Origin: Thiospirillum jenense
Lineage (GTDB): Bacteria > Pseudomonadota > Gammaproteobacteria > Chromatiales > Chromatiaceae
Reading direction: 5' to 3'
NCBI RefSeq assembly: GCF_014145225.1
Contig: NZ_JABVCQ010000021.1
Coordinates: forward strand, 1-59,321
DNA: 59,321 nt
Shown here: positions 54,096 to 59,321 of the stretch, in pieces
How the letters are laid out: the number at the start of each line of letters is the position of its first letter
How positions within the stretch are numbered: position 1 is the first letter of the stretch
The notes under the pieces: generated by a model
What the model was told of the DNA's origin: nothing
The model's database searches: none
The model's input: the letters and a program-made list of their open reading frames with translations, nothing else
Translations under genes and position numbers: made by a program

Positions 54096-55661
54096 CTATT
54101 GCAGCAGTTTCAACGTGTTCTGCGGCGTTTGATTGGCTTGCGACAAGACCGACACGCCCGCTTGTTGCAAGATTTGGCTGCGGGTGAGTTCCGCAGTTTC
54201 GACGGCGAAGTCGGCATCTTGAATGCGGCTGCGCGCAGCGGTCAGGTTTTCAGAGGTACTCATCAGGTTTTTGACGGTGCTGTCAAAGCGGGATTGGATT
54301 GCACCGAGTAACGAGCGTTGGGCGCTGACAATGGCAATGCCGGCGTCAACGGTTTTGAGCGCTTGGGTGGCAGTTTCAAAACTGGTGACGTCTAATTCCG
54401 CCATCACGTTCATCACCGCCGCTTCATCTGCCGGAATCATGCCCGCACCAGCCAAATCAGATGTGACCATAAACCCATGCGTCGAATCAAACTGGAGATA
54501 CCCGGTGATGGTTAAACCATTGTTGGCGGCTGCAAGTGTCACTGCTGCTGCACCAACTGCGGTCAACTCCGCTGATTGGTTACGGTGCATCTTTTGCACA
54601 GAAACCGTACCCGTACCCGTTGGCGGCAAATTCATCGCTTCAATCATGATGTCGTTGCCAGTCGCATTGGTCAGTAAAATCTTATCCGCACCGGTGGTCG
54701 GATCCTGTCCAATTTCTGCCGTAATACCCGTTTTAGCGGAAATATCGTTGATCGCCGTGACTGCTGCCGCCAAAGAATCAGCGGTGGTCGGTGGATCACC
54801 AATTGTAAAATTCACCGTCAAGGGTTCGGCTGTCGGTGGGTCTGCCGTATAAGTGATGTTTTCGGAGGTCAAGTTGAGTGAATAACTGCCAGTTTCGCTG
54901 AATTCCATTAACATTTCAGTGCGGGCGTTGGCGGTCACTCCCGTTTCATTGGTGCGAGCGTTAATTTTAGTGGCAACATCACGCGCCGTGTCCGCCGGTG
55001 GGCCGGCATCAATTGCAATCGCCGTTGACGTATCACCAACATTGCCAAGATAACCACGAATAGTCACATTTTCGGCACCAACACCATTTACACCCCATGC
55101 TGGCGGCGCGGCAGCAAATGCCTCCATACCACCCGCCGTCACCAAATTATTGCCATATTTATTCGTGCGCAGATTCGTATTATTAACTGAAATGGTTTGA
55201 TACGAATTGGCTCCAATTTGGAACTTCGCCGAACCGAACGTGCCATCAAACAGCTTTTTGCCATTGAACTCGCTATCAACCGCAATGCGATCCAATTCCA
55301 AATTCAATTGATTGACTTCATCTTGCAACGCCTGGCGATCAGAAAACGAATTAGTCGCATTCGCCGCTTGCACTGCTAACTCACGCATCCGTTGCAAAAT
55401 ATCGCCAGCCGATGCCAGCACCGCTTCCGCCGTTTGCGCCAGTGAGATACCGTCATTGGCATTGCGCGTTGCTTGATTCAAGCCGCGAATTTGCGACGTG
55501 AAGCGCTCTGAAATTCCCAGACCAGCCGCATCATCTTTGGCACTGTTAATGCGCAAACCAGTGGATAAGCGCTCCAAAGTTCTGCTCAAACTCGCCTGTG
55601 ATTTGGTCAGATTGCGTTGCGCATTGAGGGACGGAACATTTGTATTGATGACTTGTGCCAT
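54096..55661 (-). CDS. fliC: Flagellin
   Basis: The filament subunit, exported through the flagellar type III channel. The N-terminal D0/D1 is standard: MAQVINTNVPSLNAQRNLTK, LSTGLRINSAKDDAAGLGIS and ELAVQAANATNSFSDRQALQ. The C-terminal D1/D0 ends SRIQDADFAVETAELTRSQI then LQQAGVSVLSQANQTPQNTL. The 521 residues include a central D2/D3 insert (about 170-410) rich in Thr, Ala and Asn, with flagellin-IN-like segments. AGGAG lies ahead of the ATG. A second flagellin is at the window end; between them are flaG-fliD-fliS-fliT. A sigma-54 promoter lies about 390 bases upstream. Confidence 0.96.
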   Translation of the reverse strand: MAQVINTNVPSLNAQRNLTKSQASLSRTLERLSTGLRINSAKDDAAGLGISERFTSQIRGLNQATRNANDGISLAQTAEAVLASAGDILQRMRELAVQAANATNSFSDRQALQDEVNQLNLELDRIAVDSEFNGKKLFDGTFGSAKFQIGANSYQTISVNNTNLRTNKYGNNLVTAGGMEAFAAAPPAWGVNGVGAENVTIRGYLGNVGDTSTAIAIDAGPPADTARDVATKINARTNETGVTANARTEMLMEFSETGSYSLNLTSENITYTADPPTAEPLTVNFTIGDPPTTADSLAAAVTAINDISAKTGITAEIGQDPTTGADKILLTNATGNDIMIEAMNLPPTGTGTVSVQKMHRNQSAELTAVGAAAVTLAAANNGLTITGYLQFDSTHGFMVTSDLAGAGMIPADEAAVMNVMAELDVTSFETATQALKTVDAGIAIVSAQRSLLGAIQSRFDSTVKNLMSTSENLTAARSRIQDADFAVETAELTRSQILQQAGVSVLSQANQTPQNTLKLLQ

Positions 55662-55671
55662 GAGGATTCTC

Positions 55672-56010
55672 CTACTTTACCTTTCTAAAATAGCCAGTGC
55701 TGGACTTGCATCCATGCACGTCGGAAGTGAGACGGGGTTGTGGCCAACAGCGTTGCGGGAGCGCAACCGTGCTAACCGGTGGATTTGTCAAAAAATTGAC
55801 AGGAACAAATACACGCCCAGAGTGCCAAACGGCGGGGCTAAAAAATGCAATAGTTGGAAATGACAACCGATAACAACGGCGCGGTCCTTGATTCGCTACC
55901 TCACGCCGCGCAGGTGAGAGCGGTAAATGATGACGATCCGCGCATAAATGGCGGGCTACGGTGGCTAAACAGCGACCGGAGCGATTCAGGGTGTGTAAGA
56001 CAGATTTCAT
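55672..56010 (-). CDS. Possible leader ORF between the sigma-54 promoter and flagellin
   Basis: A 112-codon frame starting MKSVLHTLNRSGRCLATVAR, with GAGGAA 9 bases before its ATG and a stop nine bases before the flagellin ATG. It is basic and His/Cys/Pro-rich without a recognised fold, and its second half looks less protein-like. It would lie in the flagellin 5' leader. It may be a short regulatory ORF or just untranslated leader; evidence rests on the ribosome-binding site and placement only. Confidence 0.25.
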   Translation of the reverse strand: MKSVLHTLNRSGRCLATVARHLCADRHHLPLSPARREVANQGPRRCYRLSFPTIAFFSPAVWHSGRVFVPVNFLTNPPVSTVALPQRCWPQPRLTSDVHGCKSSTGYFRKVK

Positions 56011-56051
56011 CGCGGGCGGTTCCTCGTGAGCGGGCGATACGCTGACTTATA

Positions 56052-56067
56052 AGCGAGAACCGTGCCA
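56052..56067 (-). promoter_or_regulatory. Sigma-54 promoter upstream of flagellin
   Basis: On the minus strand the sequence TGGCACG-GTTC-TCGCT matches the sigma-54 (RpoN) consensus TGGCACG-N4-TTGCW at all but one informative position. GG at -24 and GC at -12 have exact spacing. Transcription would begin near 56040 and read toward the flagellin start at 55661, giving a leader of about 380 bases. Class III flagellar genes in polar-flagellate gammaproteobacteria often use RpoN with a FleQ/FlrA-type activator. Confidence 0.7.
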
Positions 56068-56128
56068 TAACTTTTTTACTTGATAAAACAAAGCGTTGTG
56101 CGCTGGATGCACGGCGTACTGGTGAGAA

Positions 56129-56144
56129 TGCCAAATTCTTGGCA
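56129..56144. promoter_or_regulatory. Palindrome, candidate enhancer site for an RpoN activator
   Basis: TGCCAAATTCTTGGCA is a palindrome with TGCCAA/TTGGCA arms around ATTC. It lies about 62-77 bases upstream of the -24 element of the sigma-54 promoter, where enhancer-binding proteins usually bind. Another perfect palindrome, TGCCGT-TAG-ACGGCA, is at 56218-56232, close to the fliT stop. Binding protein unknown; FleQ/FlrC-like is inferred. Confidence 0.4.
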
Positions 56145-56242
56145 AACGCCAACGCCGCTGGGTGGCAATACACCCCCGGCGGGTTGTCAAAAAATCGGCG
56201 GGATTAAAGTTGGAAAATGCCGTTAGACGGCAAACCGTGACG

Positions 56243-56629
56243 CTAGGATGTCCAAGAATCGTGTAACACGTCGAGGTAAGCGTCAGTCGCTTGACGGTTG
56301 GTGCGCAACTGGTGCAACGCATCAGCAAGTTGCTGGCGCTGGGCTTGCGCAATGACAAGCGTTTTTTGGTGAGTGTTTAACAACTGTTGCAACGCCGTCG
56401 TTAGCCGCGCTCGCGTAGGCTCATCCGTCACAGCAGCAGCCAGCGTTTGCGGGGTAATCAAAACGGCGATTTGACTGCTTAACTGGTCAAGTAGCGTCCA
56501 CTGCGGCGATGTGGAATCGGCAGCGACCGCCTGTTCCAACGCCACCGTCAGCGCCGTGATGCGTTCCAGCAACGGCGCCGCGGGGTTGTTGATGGCTGAC
56601 AAAGCAAGCAAGGGCGGTGACTCAGCCAT
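56243..56629 (-). CDS. fliT: FliT-like flagellar chaperone
   Basis: A small helical protein immediately after fliS. The ATG at 56629 shares a base with the fliS stop (TAATG), giving 128 residues: MAESPPLLALSAINNPAAPL, then amphipathic helices LLERITALTVALEQAVAAD, LTTALQQLLNTHQKTLVIAQ and AQRQQLADALHQLRTNRQAT. Identity with FliT is not visible motif by motif; the call relies on size, helical content and position after fliD-fliS. FliT-type proteins chaperone FliD and restrain FlhDC in enterics. Confidence 0.6.
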   Translation of the reverse strand: MAESPPLLALSAINNPAAPLLERITALTVALEQAVAADSTSPQWTLLDQLSSQIAVLITPQTLAAAVTDEPTRARLTTALQQLLNTHQKTLVIAQAQRQQLADALHQLRTNRQATDAYLDVLHDSWTS

Positions 56630-57036
56630 TAGCGGACGGGCAACTGCGGATTTTGTTCTTCGGGTGGAATCGCATCCCAACCCGCTTTAATCTCACGCAA
56701 CAGCCGCGTCACCTCGTCCAGCGCCTCGATCTCGTTGTGCAAATTAGCTTGCAACAGACGGAATGCCATGTACTCATACAGTGCATCCAACTGTCCGGAC
56801 AACTCGCCGCCGATGTCGTGATCGAGGGCTGCTCGCAAACTTTCGACAATATCAATCGCCTTGCCGATCTGTTCACCTTTTTTAGCGATATTCCCCGCCT
56901 GCATCGCGCCCCGCGCAACGGCAATGCGTTCCAATGCACCTTCGTACAACATCTGAATCAGGCGATACGGGCTGGCAACGGCGACTTCGGACAAGATGCC
57001 CTGTTGACGATATTGCTCAATGTTCTTGTTAATCAT
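56629..57036 (-). CDS. fliS: Flagellar export chaperone FliS
   Basis: Binds flagellin C-termini in the cytoplasm and keeps them export-ready. The 135 residues follow FliS: YRQQGILSEVAVASPYRLIQ, then MLYEGALERIAVARGAMQAG (the MLYDGAL-type motif), KGEQIGKAIDIVESLRAALD and LYEYMAFRLLQANLHNEIEA. It starts 29 bases after fliD and overlaps the fliT-like gene by one base. Confidence 0.94.
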   Translation of the reverse strand: MINKNIEQYRQQGILSEVAVASPYRLIQMLYEGALERIAVARGAMQAGNIAKKGEQIGKAIDIVESLRAALDHDIGGELSGQLDALYEYMAFRLLQANLHNEIEALDEVTRLLREIKAGWDAIPPEEQNPQLPVR

Positions 57037-57065
57037 GGACTTATATGCGAGCAGTGAGTTTCAGC

Positions 57066-58412
57066 TTATTTATTGCTGGTCGAGATATTAGCCATACTGG
57101 CCAATTGCGTGGATAAATAACTACTCAGGCTATTGAGTGACGCCACCCGTGTATCCATCGTGTTGAATTGCTTTGACAAGCGCGCTTCATAGGCTTCCAT
57201 GCGGGCGTCAAGCCGGGTACGCTGCTGTTCAATCATTTCCAAACTGGTTTGTAACCCATCCGTAGAAAACTTGATGCGGCCTGTCGTGCTATTGGTGAAG
57301 CTCGTCACCCTCGCGGACATGTTATCGGCAATATCTTTCAGAGCGGTGGCAATGTCTTCACTGCCATACGCATCCATTGCCGTGTTGTATTTGCCAGCGT
57401 CAAGGCTCAACGTGCCATCACGACCAGAGATCACACCCAAGTTAGCCAGCGCCAACTGCGTCCCGTCTTCCATCCTGCTACGATACACCAACCCATTACT
57501 CAGACTACTCCGAACGCTGCGCGCCAGGCTGTCACCGGTCAAGGTTGCCGCCTGTTTGTTGGTGGTATCGTATTTAGTCAGGCTATTGGATTGCTCGATA
57601 AATGAATTGTAACTGGCGACAAAGCCTTCGAGTAACGATTTGAGTGTCGTGGTGTTTTTAGATACACCCACCGTGAACGCCTCGGTCGTCGTTTCCTTGA
57701 GCGTCAAGGTCAAGCCTTCGACGGCATCGTCCAGCACATTTGAATCGCTGGTCACAATCAAGCCGTTGATTTCCGCCTCAGCATCCAGCGCCGCCCGAGT
57801 TTCCGTCATATTGACACTGGCAAGTTTCGTATCCAGTGTGCCGTCAACCGTCGCGGTGATCGTGTTCGCCGCGCCAGTTTCGCTCGACGACAGTACCAAC
57901 CGCGCCCCGCTGGCATCGTTGACAATCGCCGCCGAAATGCCCGCGCCCGACTCGTTAATCATGTCGCGCACATCGGTTAACTTGTCATCAGCCTCAATGG
58001 TGATCGCCTTTTGCGCACCGGTGCCAACTTGTAACGTGAGTGTCCCGGCGCCAACCAAATCGGTAGAACTGGTAAAGGCCGTGGTCGCCAGTGATTGCGA
58101 TTGCGCTAGTTTGTTGATTTTAATAGAATAATTGCCCACCGCGGCCGTGTTGTCACTGGTGGCGCTCAGGGCGCTGGATTTGCCCACCGTGATTTGCTGC
58201 GACGGGGTGTAATTTTTGAGTGCCGTCAGCGGTGACTCCAGACCGCTAAGGGCGCCTTTCAATGCGCCATAAGCCGAAATCTTAGATTGGAGTGTGGCTT
58301 CTTTACGGTTAAGGATGTTGTCTTTGGTGGACCGCTCGGCAGAGACTAACCCACTGACGATGCCAGAAATGTCCAGCCCAGACCCTAAACCTGTTGCTTG
58401 AATACCGGCCAT
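57066..58412 (-). CDS. fliD: Flagellar hook-associated protein 2 (filament cap, FliD)
   Basis: Forms the cap at the filament tip that folds incoming flagellin. The N-terminus MAGIQATGLGSGLDISGIVS is typical, followed by SKISAYGALKGALSGLESPL. The C-terminal coil includes ARMEAYEARLSKQFNTMDTR and ASLNSLSSYLSTQLASMANI. The 448 residues are normal for pseudomonad-type FliD. The variable central domain is Ser/Thr/Ala-rich. It lies between flaG and fliS on the same strand. Confidence 0.95.
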   Translation of the reverse strand: MAGIQATGLGSGLDISGIVSGLVSAERSTKDNILNRKEATLQSKISAYGALKGALSGLESPLTALKNYTPSQQITVGKSSALSATSDNTAAVGNYSIKINKLAQSQSLATTAFTSSTDLVGAGTLTLQVGTGAQKAITIEADDKLTDVRDMINESGAGISAAIVNDASGARLVLSSSETGAANTITATVDGTLDTKLASVNMTETRAALDAEAEINGLIVTSDSNVLDDAVEGLTLTLKETTTEAFTVGVSKNTTTLKSLLEGFVASYNSFIEQSNSLTKYDTTNKQAATLTGDSLARSVRSSLSNGLVYRSRMEDGTQLALANLGVISGRDGTLSLDAGKYNTAMDAYGSEDIATALKDIADNMSARVTSFTNSTTGRIKFSTDGLQTSLEMIEQQRTRLDARMEAYEARLSKQFNTMDTRVASLNSLSSYLSTQLASMANISTSNK

Positions 58413-58487
58413 GATGCTTACCTACCTGTCCGTCTGTTACGAACGTTGTGTTTGATGACCCTAGTACCAGTCAGTTTAGACGCACTT

Positions 58488-59018
58488 TCATGCTTTGTCA
58501 GTGAGTCCAGTCGTTTGAATGCCGTTGCCGTCCAAAAAATGTTCAACCAGTCTCAACGTCTCATCCGGCGGGATTTGCCGGATCAATTCCTCGTGTTCAG
58601 CATCCCAGACTTTAATGATCGGCCGTCCGGTGTCCTGATCCACGCTGAACTCTAGGTTACGTTTCAGTGATTGCAAAAAAGAGTTAATAGATTCAACCAC
58701 CTTTTCCATCATTTCGGGATTACCAGTGTCAAACCATTGCCCAGATTCCGTTGCCGTCGAGGATGATTTGGCGTCCGGCGTAGTTGACAACGTGGCGGGC
58801 GGTGATTGTTTAGTTGCAAGTGGTGGAGGCGGCGGGAGTGACTCGGTGCGCATGGTGCCGGGCACGGGCGTTGTTGTGTCACGACTGGCAACTGATGACG
58901 TGGATGCGGAAACCTGACTATTTAGGTCAGGAGGGCGCAGTACATTGCCCTCAACCCGCGCTGGTGCGTGCAGTGGCACAGCGGCGCTAGTGTTAATCAT
59001 AAGTGCGTTGTCGTTCAT
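58488..59018 (-). CDS. flaG: FlaG family flagellar protein
   Basis: A 176-residue protein whose last ~65 residues are the FlaG domain: MMEKVVESINSFLQSLKRNL, FSVDQDTGRPIIKVWDAEHE and LIRQIPPDETLRLVEHFLDG. FlaG influences filament length in polar-flagellate bacteria. The first ~100 residues are an unusually long low-complexity Ser/Thr/Pro region, probably disordered. GAGGG lies 7 bases before the ATG. It precedes fliD by 75 bases. Confidence 0.92.
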   Translation of the reverse strand: MNDNALMINTSAAVPLHAPARVEGNVLRPPDLNSQVSASTSSVASRDTTTPVPGTMRTESLPPPPPLATKQSPPATLSTTPDAKSSSTATESGQWFDTGNPEMMEKVVESINSFLQSLKRNLEFSVDQDTGRPIIKVWDAEHEELIRQIPPDETLRLVEHFLDGNGIQTTGLTDKA

Positions 59019-59020
59019 GG

Positions 59021-59036
59021 CGTAACCCTCGTGCCA
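59021..59036 (-). promoter_or_regulatory. Weak sigma-54-like sequence overlapping the flaG ribosome-binding site
   Basis: On the minus strand TGGCACG-AGGG-TTACG differs from the RpoN consensus by one base in the -12 box. It ends only three bases before the flaG ATG, so any transcript would miss the flaG start and serve fliD-fliS-fliT instead. It may be coincidental. Confidence 0.25.
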
Positions 59037-59043
59037 GACAGAT

Positions 59044-59074
59044 GGGGCGGATACCCACTTAGAATACCCGCCCC
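59044..59074 (-). terminator. GC-rich hairpin after the second flagellin
   Basis: GGGGCGG (59044-59050) and CCGCCCC (59068-59074) form a strong seven-pair stem between the second flagellin stop and flaG. No T-run follows, so it may attenuate rather than stop transcription, lowering flaG-fliD expression relative to flagellin. Confidence 0.45.
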
Positions 59075-59113
59075 CAGCGTTCCAGACGATTATTTCTCCG
59101 CTGGTTAGACTAA

Positions 59114-59321
59114 TTAGCGAAGCAATGACAACGTGTTTTGCGGTCCTTGATTCGCTTGCGACAAGATCGAGATGCCCGCTTGTTGCAAGATTTGGAACTT
59201 GGTCATTTGGGCGGTTTCAGAGGCAAAATCAGCGTCACGGATTTGACTACGCGAAGCACTCAGGTTTTCAGACGAGGTCATCAAATTGCTGATGGTGTGT
59301 TCAAAGCGCGATTGAATTGCG
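59114..59321 (-). CDS. Second flagellin, C-terminal part (5' end outside window)
   Basis: The reverse strand encodes [60 protein letters not shown] and QNTLSLLR before a TAA. This is the conserved flagellin D1/D0 C-terminus, clearly paralogous to the complete flagellin at 54096 but different at many residues. It is upstream of flaG, the classical position for the main flagellin gene in polar systems. Confidence 0.93.
   Translation of the reverse strand, partial: AIQSRFEHTISNLMTSSENLSASRSQIRDADFASETAQMTKFQILQQAGISILSQANQGPQNTLSLLR

Noticed and set aside
55861..55882. A sigma-28 -10-like CCGATAA on the plus strand upstream of flagellin
   Set aside because: It points away from the flagellin gene and has no matching -35 element.

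Overview
The window is chromosomal DNA from a gammaproteobacterium. Several neighbourhoods are typical of that class: lysC-csrA-tRNA-Ser(GCU), guaA-tadA, and HAD phosphatase-rppH-ptsP. It also carries sdhE, rng, sohB, and a polar-type flagellin-flaG-fliD-fliS-fliT cluster. Tandem DUF29 genes, an IS1-family element and REP-like palindromes suggest a repeat-rich genome, perhaps of the sulfur-oxidiser type (Thiotrichales/Chromatiales). That placement is inference; no single gene proves it.

Layout. 1-800: a DUF29 array (one partial, one intact, one broken copy). 1.1-7.3 kb: cyclic-nucleotide-binding protein, hisB, a membrane protein, lysC, csrA, tRNA-Ser and sucCD. 7.6-12.3 kb: guaA, tadA, a membrane protein and a class I aminotransferase. 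12.4-16.9 kb: accessory stretch with a SlyD-like/methyltransferase fusion, a second methyltransferase, a type II restriction-modification pair (beta-class DNA methyltransferase plus EcoO109I-like nuclease) and a secreted hypothetical protein. 16.9-21.3 kb: leuB-gltA, nikR and RNase G. 21.4-23.1 kb: an AT-rich 575-residue orphan with a possible degenerate NADAR-like domain. 23.2-31.2 kb: FixJ-type regulator, sdhE, tRNA-Gly, TauE/SafE permease, a giant PAS/GAF hybrid histidine kinase and an orphan DppC-type permease.

31.3-35.3 kb holds the most interesting block. A bacterial actin closely resembling magnetosome MamK overlaps and follows a membrane-anchored N-acetylmuramoyl-L-alanine amidase. 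Both are divergent from an ExeA/GspA-type AAA+ ATPase with a peptidoglycan-binding C-terminus. No other magnetosome gene is present. I infer a cytoskeleton-to-cell-wall module.

35.3-36.1 kb: a decayed IS1-family element. 36.2-41 kb (minus): glgC-rfbB-rfbA-rfbC-glycosyltransferase, without rfbD. 41.1-53.9 kb: gpmI, a small membrane protein, an MNT-HEPN toxin-antitoxin pair, thyA, sohB, radC, cysM, rpiA, an Old Yellow Enzyme, a histidine phosphatase, an HAD phosphatase, rppH and ptsP. 54-59.3 kb (minus): flagellar filament genes, with one complete flagellin behind a strong sigma-54 promoter and a second flagellin cut by the window edge.

Base composition is uneven. lysC, sucCD, leuB, the gspA-like gene and ptsP are visibly GC-rich, while the restriction gene and the 575-residue orphan are AT-rich. 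Start codons were moved from the longest open frame wherever a ribosome-binding site, a four-base overlap or family alignment supported it.
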